Origin: Aquibacillus albus
GTDB lineage: Bacteria; Bacillota; Bacilli; Bacillales; Amphibacillaceae
DNA: 64,000 nucleotides
Assembly (NCBI RefSeq): GCF_016908325.1
Contig: NZ_JAFBDR010000009.1
Location: forward strand, 1 to 64,000
Direction: 5' to 3'
A program made the position numbers and the translations under genes. A model generated the notes under the pieces. The model worked only from the letters and a program-made list of their open reading frames with translations. It was not told the DNA's origin and did no database searches. Shown in pieces: positions 7,734-17,065 of the stretch; within the stretch, counting starts at the first letter, position 1, and the number at the start of each line of letters is the position of its first letter.

Positions 7734-8489
7734 ATGATTACAAGAAAAAGCAAAAGAGAAATTGAACTAATGCAAGAAGCCGGAAAGCTACTAGCCTCTT
7801 GTCATAAAGAAATAGCGAAGAGAATAAAGCCCGGTGTTTCAACAAAGGAGATAGATACGTTTGTTGAAGGATATTTAGCAGAGCACGGAGCAACACCAGA
7901 GCAAAAAGGATATAGTGGTTATCCATTTGCTACTTGTGCTTCGATTAACGATGAAATTTGCCATGGTTTTCCAAGAGATGAAAGCTTGGAAAAAGGGGAT
8001 ATTGTTACGATTGATATGGTCGTCAACCTTAATGGTGGTTTGGCTGATTCTGCTTGGACGTATGTTGTCGGTGATCCGGATGAAAAGACAAAGCGTTTAT
8101 TGGACGTCACAAAGACGTCATTATATAAAGGGATAGAGCAAGTTAGAGCAGGTAATCGACTTGGTGATATTGGCTATGCCATTCAAACATATGCAGAAGG
8201 AGAAGGATTTTCTGTTGTTCGAGATTTCACTGGTCATGGAATTGGGCCGACAATACATGAAGACCCACATATTCCTCACTTTGGAGAGGCAGGAAAAGGC
8301 CTTCGTTTAAAAGAAGGAATGGTGATTACAATTGAACCGATGATTAATGAAGGAGCTTGGCAAAGCAAAATGGATACAAATGGCTGGACTGCGAGAACGG
8401 TTGATGGTGGTAGGTCTGCACAATATGAGCATACCCTTGTTGTTACAAATGGGGAGCCTCTTATTCTAACAGATCAAGATAGCATTTAG
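7734..8489 (+). CDS. map: Methionine aminopeptidase, type I
   Basis: A 251-residue enzyme that removes the initiator methionine from new proteins. All five metal ligands are visible: Asp94 (TIDMVV), Asp105 (LADSAW), His168 (GHGIG), Glu201 (TIEPM) and Glu232 (YEHT). His77 in CHGFP is the usual substrate-binding histidine. SD AAAGGAAG precedes the ATG. The gene stands alone, away from the ribosomal-protein cluster where the main map usually sits, so this may be a second paralogue like B. subtilis MapB (inference). Confidence 0.92.
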   Translation: MITRKSKREIELMQEAGKLLASCHKEIAKRIKPGVSTKEIDTFVEGYLAEHGATPEQKGYSGYPFATCASINDEICHGFPRDESLEKGDIVTIDMVVNLNGGLADSAWTYVVGDPDEKTKRLLDVTKTSLYKGIEQVRAGNRLGDIGYAIQTYAEGEGFSVVRDFTGHGIGPTIHEDPHIPHFGEAGKGLRLKEGMVITIEPMINEGAWQSKMDTNGWTARTVDGGRSAQYEHTLVVTNGEPLILTDQDSI

Positions 8490-8495
8490 CGGTTT

Positions 8496-8526
8496 GGACA
8501 GACTCGCCAATGAGTTTGTCCTTTTT
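8496..8526 (+). terminator. Terminator of map
   Basis: GGACAGACTC pairs with GAGTTTGTCC (one G:U), then CTTTTT. Confidence 0.8.
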
Positions 8527-8607
8527 CGTTTTGTTAGCCCATAGAGTCGTATAATTCGTTAAACATGAGTATAAGAAGAAATGTACAGTCGGGGGGATAT
8601 AGACATA

Positions 8608-9336
8608 ATGACAACAAAAGTATTAGAAAAAATAGAACCTTCCACAAGGCTGCTGATGATCCAAAGAGGTATTGCAAAAGGTATTCCAATTATGCTTGGT
8701 TATATGCCGATTGCATTAACATATGGTGTTTTAGCTAAACAAGCAGGGATGAGTGTTATGGAAATAACGCTTATGAGTATATTAGTATATGCTGGTGCCA
8801 GTCAATTCATGGGTGTAGGTATGATTGCTGCAAGTGCAGGAGCAATTGAAATAATTGTTGCAACGTTTGTCCTTAATTTTCGTCATTTTGTAATGAGTCT
8901 TTCTTTTATGAATCGAATACGTGGAATTGGATTGAAGTGGAAAGCACCTTTATCTTTAGGTCTTACCGATGAATCCTTTTCAGTGGCATCACTACATACT
9001 GATGAAGCCCAAAAGGATAGAGGAGGATATTTTTATGCTGCCTTAATGCTCACTGCCTACCTTTCTTGGATATTCGGTTCTTTCATTGGAGGAGTTTTAG
9101 GAGATATTATTCCTGAAGCATTAAGTCAAAGTATGGGTATTGCTTTATATGCAATGTTTATTGGTTTACTAATTCCTTCTCTTAAAAAGGAAGTAAAATT
9201 AACATTCATTGCTTTAACAGCGATGCTTATAAACTATGCATCTAGTCAGTATGTCGATACTGGATGGGCAATTGTACTAGGAACATTAATCGGCGGTTTT
9301 ACTGGAATATTTCTTATTAAGGGGGATAAAGCATGA
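8608..9336 (+). CDS. azlC: AzlC family branched-chain amino acid export permease
   Basis: A 242-residue multi-pass membrane protein with hydrophobic helices throughout. It has the family motifs GYMPIALTYGVLAKQAG near the N-terminus and NFRHFVMSLSF in the middle. With AzlD it forms an exporter for branched-chain amino acids; loss of control gives azaleucine resistance in B. subtilis. The frame is open from 8581, but ATG 8608 is placed after GGGGGGAT and fits family starts better. The stop overlaps the azlD start by 4 nt, implying coupled translation. Confidence 0.9.
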   Translation: MTTKVLEKIEPSTRLLMIQRGIAKGIPIMLGYMPIALTYGVLAKQAGMSVMEITLMSILVYAGASQFMGVGMIAASAGAIEIIVATFVLNFRHFVMSLSFMNRIRGIGLKWKAPLSLGLTDESFSVASLHTDEAQKDRGGYFYAALMLTAYLSWIFGSFIGGVLGDIIPEALSQSMGIALYAMFIGLLIPSLKKEVKLTFIALTAMLINYASSQYVDTGWAIVLGTLIGGFTGIFLIKGDKA

Positions 9337-9626
9337 TACTAATGATTATCATAGGTATGGCACTTGTCACGATAATTCCAAGGTTTATCCCTGCTTATAT
9401 TGTAGATAAAGTACATTTCCCAGACTGGGTCAATCGATGGTTAAATGCAATCCCTTACGCTGCTCTAGGTGCACTTATTTTTCCAGGAGTTATGTCCGTT
9501 ATTCCTGATAAGCCTATTATAGGAATATTAGGAGGAATGACTGCAGTCCTATTAGCATTTTTCGGTTTAAATATTATACTAGTAGTATTAGGTGCTATTA
9601 CGACTGTATTTTTATTAACATGGTAA
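9333..9626 (+). CDS. azlD: AzlD family branched-chain amino acid export subunit
   Basis: A 97-residue membrane protein with about three to four hydrophobic helices and the AzlD-typical FIPAYI and WLNAIPYAALGALIFPG stretches. It is the small partner of AzlC. The ATG overlaps the azlC TGA (ATGA), and GGGGGAT lies upstream inside azlC. No azlB-type regulator is next to it. Confidence 0.9.
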   Translation: MILMIIIGMALVTIIPRFIPAYIVDKVHFPDWVNRWLNAIPYAALGALIFPGVMSVIPDKPIIGILGGMTAVLLAFFGLNIILVVLGAITTVFLLTW

Positions 9627-9753
9627 AGCACTGTTTAGAAGGTCATCAATCATGCTATAGAAGGCCAAAGAAGTGACATTTAACAAGAATGTTCAAAAAG
9701 TCACCAAATGATAAGCGGATGTTTTATTTGTTGGATATAAAGGGAGGGAGTAA

Positions 9754-10287
9754 ATGTTTCATATAAGGAAAGCCGAATTAAAAGATGCCGAAAAAATTGC
9801 AAATGTTCATTTAAAAAGTTGGAAATCGACTTATTCTGATTTAATAAATGAACAGGATATGTCAAATATTACTTATGAAAATAGGAAGACATTATGGGAA
9901 ACGATTTTAAAGATGCCGATGAAAGGACAGCCTGCATTGGTCATCCATGATGATAAGGAAGAGATAATAGGATTTATTTCAGGTGGTAAGGAAAGAACGA
10001 AACGATTTGGCTATGATGGAGAAATTTATGCGATTTATTTGCTAGGAGAGTATCAACGAAAAGGATTAGGATCGATGTTACTCGAAGCTTTTGCAAAGGA
10101 AATGAAGAAAGAAGGTTATCAATCCATTTTAGTTTGGGTACTTACGCAAAACCCGACCAGTCAATTTTATCTTGATTACGGTGCGAAGCAAATAGATAAA
10201 GAAGAAACAACCATTGGTCAAGGCACTTATCAAGAAACGGCTTTTGGCTGGAAAAACATTGATGAATTATTACAAAAATTTAAATAA
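9754..10287 (+). CDS. GNAT family N-acetyltransferase
   Basis: A 177-residue single-domain acetyltransferase. The acetyl-CoA binding signature is YQRKGLGSML near residue 110, following IYAIYLLGEY, and a late SQFYLDYGAK motif is present. It should move an acetyl group from acetyl-CoA to an amine; the substrate cannot be told. SD GGGAGGG precedes the ATG. It is a single gene that shares a bidirectional terminator with the convergent efflux pump. Confidence 0.88.
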   Translation: MFHIRKAELKDAEKIANVHLKSWKSTYSDLINEQDMSNITYENRKTLWETILKMPMKGQPALVIHDDKEEIIGFISGGKERTKRFGYDGEIYAIYLLGEYQRKGLGSMLLEAFAKEMKKEGYQSILVWVLTQNPTSQFYLDYGAKQIDKEETTIGQGTYQETAFGWKNIDELLQKFK

Positions 10288-10295
10288 AAATAAAG

Positions 10296-10328
10296 CGGGA
10301 TGTCCTTTATATGCAGGACATCCTTTTT
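10296..10328. terminator. Terminator of the acetyltransferase gene
   Basis: GGATGTCCT pairs with AGGACATCC and is followed by TTTTTAT. Confidence 0.85.
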
Positions 10329-10398
10329 ATATTCGCTCTTTGTTCATCACACGAAAAACATGAGAAAAGCCTATCGGAAGTACTTTGTACGGTTTTTC

Positions 10399-11283
10399 TC
10401 ATGTTTGCTTTTCATCTCCAAGATTAGGTTCAATATGAATGTGTGCGTGTGGGACATCATGTTTTTTGTCTAACAGCGATTCTATCCGTTCGGTAATATC
10501 GTGACTTTCCTGAACGGTTAAATCCGGATCAACTAGGATGGTAACCTCAACTAATGCCTGACTACCGTGTATGCGCCCCTTCACATCTTTTACCTCTTCT
10601 ACCTCTGGATCTTTCGAAATACTTGTTTTTATTTCATGTAATTGACCTTCATCAAATCCGTCCGTTAGTGTGTGGGTGGCATCTCTAAAAATATCCCACG
10701 CTGTTTTGCAAATAATCATTCCAACAAAAAGGCCTGCAATTGGATCTAACCAAAACAATCCAAATTGCGCCCCAATAATACCAATGAATGCTCCAAGACT
10801 TACTAGAGCATCTGATCGATTGTCTTGTGCTGCTGCATATAAAGAAGAACTGTTCACCTTTTTGGCTAGCTTTAAATTATAACGGTAAACGCTAAGCATT
10901 ACAATTGCTGCAATAAATGCAGTCCATGCCGTCAGTAAATCCGGTCTAACTGCTTCCTGGTTAAAAACAGACCCAGATGCCCCTATTATTACTTCAAGAC
11001 CGACCGTAATCATTATAAATGCTGCAATAAGGGAAGCAATCGTTTCAGCACGAAAATGTCCATAATGATGATCGTTATCTGGAGGCTTTCTTGAGATTTT
11101 TAAACCGACAAGAACTGCAACGGATGCAATCACATCTGTAGTATTGTTCAAACCATCTGCTCTTAAAGCTTCAGAGGATCCAATGTATGCAACAATTAGC
11201 TTGATTGTTGCAAGGATTAAGTAGGCGACTATACTAATCCAAGCACCCTTTTCACCTTTTTTTAAGTTATCGTATTGATTCAT
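10399..11283 (-). CDS. Cation diffusion facilitator (CDF) family transporter
   Basis: A 294-residue protein: about six transmembrane helices followed by a cytoplasmic domain. Metal-site motifs are Asp43 and Asp50 (ADGLNNTTD) in helix 2, an HHYGHFRAE loop, and DNRSDALVSLG in helix 5. The C-terminal part ends in a His-rich HDVPHAHIHIEP. CDF pumps export zinc, manganese, iron or cobalt in exchange for protons. The metal is not determined by sequence alone. It is a single gene read away from the flavoprotein gene. Confidence 0.9.
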   Translation of the reverse strand: MNQYDNLKKGEKGAWISIVAYLILATIKLIVAYIGSSEALRADGLNNTTDVIASVAVLVGLKISRKPPDNDHHYGHFRAETIASLIAAFIMITVGLEVIIGASGSVFNQEAVRPDLLTAWTAFIAAIVMLSVYRYNLKLAKKVNSSSLYAAAQDNRSDALVSLGAFIGIIGAQFGLFWLDPIAGLFVGMIICKTAWDIFRDATHTLTDGFDEGQLHEIKTSISKDPEVEEVKDVKGRIHGSQALVEVTILVDPDLTVQESHDITERIESLLDKKHDVPHAHIHIEPNLGDEKQT

Positions 11284-11540
11284 CTCATTGCCTCCACTTC
11301 ATCAATAACTACCTCAGCTTAACAAATGAATATTATATAAGTCTAGAGAAAAAAATAGTCGCGAGTAAACACAAATTGATCCTTTGCAAGGAAGTTTCCC
11401 TTTTTCAATTCATTTTAAAAGTCCACTACATATAATTTGCCCATTTATGGATGCAATAAAAGACTTAAATCTTTTTACTATCTGTATATGTAGGGCTTGT
11501 ATGCAAATACTATACTGCGAAAACGAAAGGAGAAATCGAG

Positions 11541-12155
11541 ATGACAAACTTGGCAATCTTTTACTATAGTTCAACAGGGACTAATTTTCAATTGGCGAAG
11601 TGGGCGGAAGAAGCAGGAAAAGAAGCTGGTGCAGAAGTAAAGGTAAGAAAAATCAAAGAATTAGCTCCAGAAGAGGCCATTTCTCAAAATCCTGCATGGA
11701 AGGAACACTATGATAAGACTAAAAATGTTCCAGAAGCATCTTTAGATGACATTGAATGGGCTGATGGTATTATCTTCAGTGTACCTACTCGTTTTGGTAA
11801 TGTGCCTGCTCAGGTTAAGCAATTTCTCGATACAGCAGGTGGATTATGGGCGAATGGAAAGACGATAAATAAAGTAGTAAGTGCGATGTCTTCCGCACAA
11901 AATCCGCATGGTGGTCAGGAAGCTACGATATTAAACCTATATACGTCAATGTTCCACTGGGGTGCTATTATAGCGGCACCAGGTTATACGAATCAGGAAC
12001 TATTTGCTGCAGGCGGAAATCCCTATGGGGTTAGTGTTACCGTCGCTCAGGACGGCAACATGGTTGAAGATGTTGAAAAAGCTGTTAAACATCAGGCTAG
12101 GAGAACCGTAGAAGTAACAAACATGGTTGTTCAATCAAAAGTAAACGCACGTTAA
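11541..12155 (+). CDS. WrbA-like NAD(P)H:quinone oxidoreductase (flavodoxin fold)
   Basis: A 204-residue protein. The FMN phosphate loop is YYSSTGTNFQLA at about 8-19. PTRFGNVPAQVKQFLD and the HGGQEATILNLYTSMFHWG segment are diagnostic of WrbA-type quinone reductases. These reduce quinones by two electrons and limit redox cycling. SD AAAGGAGA precedes the ATG. It is a single gene with its own terminator, between a CDF pump and an MFS exporter. Confidence 0.9.
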   Translation: MTNLAIFYYSSTGTNFQLAKWAEEAGKEAGAEVKVRKIKELAPEEAISQNPAWKEHYDKTKNVPEASLDDIEWADGIIFSVPTRFGNVPAQVKQFLDTAGGLWANGKTINKVVSAMSSAQNPHGGQEATILNLYTSMFHWGAIIAAPGYTNQELFAAGGNPYGVSVTVAQDGNMVEDVEKAVKHQARRTVEVTNMVVQSKVNAR

Positions 12156-12162
12156 GGAAAAG

Positions 12163-12218
12163 GGGATGTCCCAAATCAGGTTTCAACCTTACTAACTTGG
12201 TTTAGGGCATCCTTTTTT
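12163..12218 (+). terminator. Terminator of the flavoprotein gene
   Basis: GGATGTCCCAAA pairs imperfectly with TTTAGGGCATCC across a longer loop and ends in TTTTTT. Confidence 0.75.
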
Positions 12219-12306
12219 ACAGTTTCCCACAATTTTATACTATGAATGAAAAAGTAAAAGTTAGGACAAGATTATTGGTAGCTAAATTTTTGAAAGGATT
12301 GTAGCT

Positions 12307-13593
12307 ATGGAACACAGCACAGAAGATAAACACACCGATTCCAATCAAGAAAATGAAATACATGAAAAAAGATGGGCTATCGTTTCTTTAGCATCGATTC
12401 CTCTCATCATGACTTTGGGTAATTCTATGTTAATACCAGTTTTACCTTTAATGGAAAAGGAATTAAACATTACAAAATTGCAGTCAAGTTATATTATTAC
12501 CTTGTATTCCATTGTTGCAATATTTCTTATCCCGATTGCAGGCTTTCTATCTGATCGCTATGGAAGAAAAGTTGTTATCATCCCTTCGTTATTACTTTCG
12601 GGGATTGGGGGATTTATCTCTGGATATGCAGCATGGAAATTAGATCATGCTTTTACTTTGATTTTAGTGGGAAGGGTTTTGCAAGGAATTGGAGTTTCAG
12701 GTACGGCACCAATTGTATTGCCATTAGTTGGTGATATGTTCAGACGGGAAAAGGATGTTAGTGCTACATTAGGATTGGTAGAGACATCCAACACTTTCGG
12801 AAAAGTTCTCAGTCCAATTCTTGGTTCTTTACTAGCTGGGGTGGTTTGGTTTCTACCATTTTTTGCAATCCCAATATTCTGTTTGTTATCAACCCTTTTA
12901 GTTTTTTTCTTAGTAAAAAAACCGAAAAATGATAAAAAAGGTCCTGAATTTCACAAGTTCTGGAAAAATACAAAACAGACCTTTCATAGACATGGGCGCT
13001 GGTTATTTGCTGTTTTTGCAATTGGAGCAATTCTCATGTTTATCTTATTTGGTATATTATTTTATCTTACAAGCATTTTAGAAGACAAGTATCAAGTGGA
13101 TGGACTAAAAAAAGGATTTTATTTAGCAGGACCATTAGCAGCCTTATGCTTTGCCTCCTTTTTAACCGGAAAATGGATACAAGACGATTTAAATAAGATG
13201 AAATGGATAACTTTTTTTGGAATATTGGTTGCAGCCGGAGCGGTTATCGCCATACGTTTTTCAGAGCAATTTGTTTATTTATTGATTGTTTTTCTCATTT
13301 GTGGTGTAGGAATTGGAGTAGGGCTTCCATGTTTAGATGCACTTATTACTGAAAGTATAGAAAAAGGAGTTAGAGGAACAGTCACTTGCCTTTATAGTTC
13401 TGCTCGATACTTGGGCGTTGCAGCCGGACCTCCTCTAATAGCTATATTGATGAAAAAAGATATAACATGGATGGTGATACTCTTGGCAGGATTAGCTTTT
13501 ATTTCAGCTTTATTAGCCTTTAAAACAATAAAGCCTCAATCAGATCCGTGCGAACCATCAAGCACCTTGTTTGTAAAACAAAATAATGATTAG
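12307..13593 (+). CDS. MFS transporter (drug/metabolite exporter type)
   Basis: A 428-residue protein with about 12 membrane helices. The MFS motif A is GFLSDRYGRKVV after helix 2, and the first half has VGRVLQGIGVSGTAP, an exporter-like motif C region. A charged loop in the middle (about 200-230) separates the halves. It probably exports a drug or metabolite by proton antiport; the substrate is unknown. SD GAAAGGA precedes the ATG. It stands alone and no regulator is adjacent. Confidence 0.87.
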   Translation: MEHSTEDKHTDSNQENEIHEKRWAIVSLASIPLIMTLGNSMLIPVLPLMEKELNITKLQSSYIITLYSIVAIFLIPIAGFLSDRYGRKVVIIPSLLLSGIGGFISGYAAWKLDHAFTLILVGRVLQGIGVSGTAPIVLPLVGDMFRREKDVSATLGLVETSNTFGKVLSPILGSLLAGVVWFLPFFAIPIFCLLSTLLVFFLVKKPKNDKKGPEFHKFWKNTKQTFHRHGRWLFAVFAIGAILMFILFGILFYLTSILEDKYQVDGLKKGFYLAGPLAALCFASFLTGKWIQDDLNKMKWITFFGILVAAGAVIAIRFSEQFVYLLIVFLICGVGIGVGLPCLDALITESIEKGVRGTVTCLYSSARYLGVAAGPPLIAILMKKDITWMVILLAGLAFISALLAFKTIKPQSDPCEPSSTLFVKQNND

Positions 13594-13605
13594 TAAGGGA
13601 CTTGC

Positions 13606-13638
13606 AAAAAAGCGCATGAAAAATGGCGCTTTTTTTTC
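13606..13638 (+). terminator. Terminator of the MFS gene
   Basis: AAAAAGCGC pairs with GCGCTTTTTTTT. Confidence 0.85.
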
Positions 13639-13777
13639 GTTAAGAATCCTGTTTTAAAACGTTTTCATGTTTAACCAATAAAAAAAATGGGAAAATATTA
13701 AATAAATATTCAGAAAATTATTGCATTAATGCTCAAAATCTAGGATAATAAAAAAAAGGAACAAGGGGGCGTGTTCC

Positions 13778-14020
13778 ATGAAGAAGCACAAGGTAAATTA
13801 TAAGTTACAGGAGTTTAAAGCAAATCACATCACAAAAATTATTGCTAAGAGAGAAATTTCGTATGAAATTCAACTCGCGTCAAAATTAGTCCTTGATGAA
13901 TTATGTTTTAATTGGAATAAGACCCACCTAGAGAATCAGATTAATGACTCAATTGATACGAATGATAAAAAAACATTCATGCAATTGAGTAAAGAGTATC
14001 AACCCTATACATGGGAATAG
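13778..14020 (+). CDS. IDEAL-domain protein
   Basis: An 80-residue protein. The C-terminal half (about 47-78), INDSIDTNDKKTFMQLSKEY, fits the IDEAL motif found in Bacillus YpiB, ComK-region and ClpP-adaptor-like small proteins. The N-terminal half is basic. Function is unproven for this family. The SD AGGGGG lies in the loop of a small hairpin, GGAACA (13758-13763) with TGTTCC (13772-13777), directly before the ATG, which could affect initiation. Confidence 0.75.
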   Translation: MKKHKVNYKLQEFKANHITKIIAKREISYEIQLASKLVLDELCFNWNKTHLENQINDSIDTNDKKTFMQLSKEYQPYTWE

Positions 14021-14033
14021 TAAACAATTTACA

Positions 14034-14068
14034 AATCCTTGTCAATTTAATTGACAAGGATTTTTTTG
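14034..14068 (+). terminator. Terminator of the IDEAL gene
   Basis: AATCCTTGTCAA pairs perfectly with TTGACAAGGATT, then a run of T. Confidence 0.9.
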
Positions 14069-14166
14069 CATGTAAAAAAAATTGGTAAAAAAGTTCATTT
14101 AGGATTAAAATATGTTATTCTTTTAGTGCTGTTAAATAATTATACAAAGAAGATGAAGGGATTTAT

Positions 14167-14979
14167 ATGAAATTTATTACTATTTTAATTTTAACTAGTT
14201 TTATGCTCATTGGTTGTCAGCAAGAACCAAATCCGACTGACGAATTGAAAACAAGTGAAAAGCGGTTAGAGGCTAAAGCACCAATTGAGATAAGCGAAGA
14301 AGAAACGGACAAAGATGAGGAAACCAAAACCGGTGATAACACGGAGGAGGATATTCAACTGCCAGAGGAAGATAAAAATTCAAATGCAGAAATGGTAGTT
14401 GTAGAAAACCCGAATAGTATAGAGGTGATGGTAAATAAACAACGGAGACTTCCAGATGGTTTTGAGCCAACTGATTTAGTTGTCCCTGATGTTCCATTTT
14501 CATTTAGTGAGGATCACCCTAAAAAACAAATGCAAAAGGAAGCAGCAAAAGCTTTAGAGGAAATGTTTGATGCTGCTGAAGAGGCTCAATTGGAATTAGT
14601 TGCAGCTTCCGGCTATCGTGCCTATGGGACACAGAAGGCCATTTATGAATACAATGTGGAAACACACGGTCAAGACTATGCTAATCGATTTTCAGCAAAG
14701 CCTGGTACTAGTGAACACCAAACCGGGTTGGCAATGGATGTTACTACTGCAGAAGTGGCATTTGCCTTAGAGCAATCATTTAGTCAAACCGATGAAGGGG
14801 AATGGTTGGAAGAGCATGCACATGAGTTTGGCTTTATTATCCGTTACCCTGAAGGAAAAGAATCAATAACAGGATATAGTTATGAACCGTGGCATTTAAG
14901 ATTTATTGGGGAAGAGATTGCCACTGAAATTCATGAAAATAGTATCACGTTAGAAGAATTTTTTGGATACGGATATTAA
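14167..14979 (+). CDS. VanY/LdcB-family D-Ala-D-Ala carboxypeptidase, lipoprotein
   Basis: A 270-residue exported lipoprotein. A short signal ends in the lipobox LIGC with Cys17, followed by an acidic linker (30-75) rich in Glu, Asp and Thr. The M15B/VanY domain covers about 115-255: His184 and Asp191 in SEHQTGLAMDV and His243 in YEPWHLRFIG are zinc ligands, with Glu240 as the likely base. It should trim the terminal D-Ala or L,D bonds of peptidoglycan stems. It is a single gene. No vancomycin-resistance genes are nearby, so a housekeeping wall role is likely. Confidence 0.9.
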   Translation: MKFITILILTSFMLIGCQQEPNPTDELKTSEKRLEAKAPIEISEEETDKDEETKTGDNTEEDIQLPEEDKNSNAEMVVVENPNSIEVMVNKQRRLPDGFEPTDLVVPDVPFSFSEDHPKKQMQKEAAKALEEMFDAAEEAQLELVAASGYRAYGTQKAIYEYNVETHGQDYANRFSAKPGTSEHQTGLAMDVTTAEVAFALEQSFSQTDEGEWLEEHAHEFGFIIRYPEGKESITGYSYEPWHLRFIGEEIATEIHENSITLEEFFGYGY

Positions 14980-14983
14980 AGTT

Positions 14984-15004
14984 GAGGGGTCTGACCCCTT
15001 TTCT
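14984..15004 (+). terminator. Terminator-like GGGGTCTGACCCC element
   Basis: AGGGGTCTGACCCCT followed by TTTCTT, 5 bp after the stop codon. The same palindrome recurs at 38613-38625. Confidence 0.65.
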
Positions 15005-15006
15005 TA

Positions 15007-15182
15007 GGCTTGTGGCTAAATGGTGTGGGTTAGCGACGTCCAGCTCCAGCGCCCAGCGACTAGTGAGACTTCCCTCACCTCCGTACGATAAGTCAACATC
15101 GGTTCACTTCGTTCACCGTGTTTCCTTTATCTCCTGCGGTTCAGTCCAGTCCATACGTCGCTACCAGGGCGCTTGCGCTTTT
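15007..15182 (+). repeat. Dispersed intergenic repeat, copy A
   Basis: A GC-richer block of about 176 bp that occurs again at 24186-24415. Its ends carry the inverted pair TAGCGACGT (15031-15039) and ACGTCGCTA (15155-15163), plus AGCGCCC/GGGCGC, so the whole unit could fold on itself. It contains no gene. The conserved ends, CCAGCTCCAGCGCCC and GGGCGCTTGCGCTTTT, resemble an intergenic repeat I recall from many Bacillaceae genomes. In this copy the variable centre is CGGTTCACTTCGTTCACCG. Confidence 0.85.
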
Positions 15183-15195
15183 GTTATTCCATAAT

Positions 15196-15222
15196 AAAAG
15201 CCTCTATATCGATAGAGGCTTT
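15196..15222 (+). terminator. Intrinsic terminator after repeat copy A
   Basis: AAGCCTCTAT, loop ATCG, ATAGAGGCTTT. It lies in the 500-bp gap between the VanY gene and fumC. The rest of that gap (15223-15481) shows nothing else beyond the fumC SD. Confidence 0.75.
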
Positions 15223-15481
15223 ACCTATTTTAATCTACTAATGAAGGAAAAAAGTAAGAAAACACTTATGCTTTCCGATTCTCCTCTCCTTTCCTATTTA
15301 TACTTATATTTTATCATCATCCGTTTAAGGCCGTAAACACCCGGTTTTTTCCATGTTTGTTAAATCATTAGGTGAAATGGAAAAATAAAATTTGATACAA
15401 TGAAAGAGGATGTTTATAATCATAATAGTATAAGGTACGTCAAGAACAGGACATAAACGTACATCTTACAGGGAGGAGATA

Positions 15482-16870
15482 ATGATGGATTATCGCATTG
15501 AAAAAGATACGCTAGGTGAAATGAAAGTTGCTGCTGATAAATATTGGGGAGCACAAACACAACGAAGTAAGCAAAACTTTCCGATTGGTCAAGAAACAAT
15601 GCCAAGTGAAGTTATCGATGGTTTTGCCATTCTTAAAAAGAGTGCAGCAAAAGTAAATAGTGAGCTGGGATTATTAGAAGAAGAAAAAGCTGAGGCAATT
15701 ACATATGCTGCAGATCAAATCCTCTCAGGAGAATTAAAGGAACATTTTCCTTTAGTCGTTTGGCAAACCGGAAGTGGTACACAGTCCAATATGAATGTAA
15801 ATGAAGTTATTGCTTTTGTCGGTAATCAATGGTTAAAAGAGAAAAATAGTGAGTATCAATTGCATCCAAATGATGATGTGAATAAATCACAAAGCTCGAA
15901 TGATACGTATCCGACAGCAATGCATATTGCAGCAGTTCTCAAATTAGAGGATGAAGTATTACCTGCACTAACTACGTTAAAATCGACGCTTAAAGACAAA
16001 ATGGAAGCGTTTCAGGAAATTGTGAAAATAGGTCGAACACATTTACAAGATGCAACACCCCTAACATTAGGACAGGAAATTAGTGGTTGGCATCGTATGC
16101 TTGAAAAAACAGAGAAAATGATTACGGAAAGTGTAACCTATGTGAAGGAACTCGCCCTTGGTGGCACAGCTGTTGGTACCGGATTGAATGCACACCCTGA
16201 ATTTTCAGAGCGAGTAAGCGCAGTAATTAGTGAGTTTACAGGAAAACCATTTATTTCCGCACCAAATAAGTTCCATGCTTTAACTAGTCATGATGAGCTT
16301 GTTTATGCACATGGAGCGTTAAAAGCTCTTGCTGCAGATCTAATGAAAATAGCAAACGATGTCAGATGGTTAGCAAGTGGACCTCGTTGTGGAATTGGAG
16401 AGATTAACATTCCAGCAAATGAACCAGGAAGCTCAATCATGCCTGGGAAGGTAAATCCAACCCAAAGTGAAGCAGTAACGATGGTTGCAGCACAGGTTAT
16501 GGGGAATGACGCTACAATTGGTTTTGCTGCTAGTCAAGGTAACTTTGAATTAAACGTATTTAAGCCTGTCATTGCTTATAACTTTCTTCAATCAGCACAA
16601 ATTTTAGCGGATAGCATGCTTTCTTTTGATGAAAGATGTGCAAAAGGAATTGAACCAAATCACGAAAATATTGAAAAGAACTTGAACGAGTCGTTAATGT
16701 TGGTAACTGCGTTGAACCCTCATATAGGGTATGAGAATGCTGCAAAAATTGCAAAAAAAGCCTTTACTGATAATACTACGCTGAAGGAAGCGGCTATTGA
16801 TTCAGGTTTATTAACAGAAGAACAATTTGATTCGTATATAAATCCAAAAGAAATGACTTATCCAAAGTAA
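15482..16870 (+). CDS. fumC: Fumarate hydratase, class II
   Basis: A 462-residue enzyme of the fumarase/aspartase superfamily; it interconverts fumarate and malate in the TCA cycle without an iron-sulfur cluster. The signature [11 protein letters not shown] (316-326) carries the catalytic serine, [13 protein letters not shown] (96-108) binds substrate, and His187 in GRTHLQDA is the acid/base partner. SD GGGAGGAG precedes adjacent ATGs at 15482 and 15485; the second matches B. subtilis FumC better and would remove one Met. It is monocistronic. Confidence 0.95.
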   Translation: MMDYRIEKDTLGEMKVAADKYWGAQTQRSKQNFPIGQETMPSEVIDGFAILKKSAAKVNSELGLLEEEKAEAITYAADQILSGELKEHFPLVVWQTGSGTQSNMNVNEVIAFVGNQWLKEKNSEYQLHPNDDVNKSQSSNDTYPTAMHIAAVLKLEDEVLPALTTLKSTLKDKMEAFQEIVKIGRTHLQDATPLTLGQEISGWHRMLEKTEKMITESVTYVKELALGGTAVGTGLNAHPEFSERVSAVISEFTGKPFISAPNKFHALTSHDELVYAHGALKALAADLMKIANDVRWLASGPRCGIGEINIPANEPGSSIMPGKVNPTQSEAVTMVAAQVMGNDATIGFAASQGNFELNVFKPVIAYNFLQSAQILADSMLSFDERCAKGIEPNHENIEKNLNESLMLVTALNPHIGYENAAKIAKKAFTDNTTLKEAAIDSGLLTEEQFDSYINPKEMTYPK

Positions 16871-16897
16871 TATCACTGTGAAAACAGTGTAATATAA

Positions 16898-16974
16898 AAG
16901 AGGATGCCAAACCTACGATATACTTATTTAAACCGTTATTGTATCGTTAGAATTTTGGTTATCCTCTTTTTTTA
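16898..16974 (+). terminator. Terminator of fumC
   Basis: A long imperfect hairpin: AAGAGGATGCCAAA with TTTTGGTTATCCTCTT, ending in TTTTTTT. An inner CTACGATA/TATCGTTAG pairing extends it. Confidence 0.75.
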
Positions 16975-17065
16975 GTGTTTAAGTATTTAACACATTTTAC
17001 CTGAAAAAAATCATGATAAGAATTCACTTACCAGTTCACAATAGTTAATACAGGAGGTGATAAAC

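Noticed and set aside
14982-15336. Two plus-strand frames across repeat copy A
   Set aside because: They cover the structured repeat, have no SD and show no protein-like composition.
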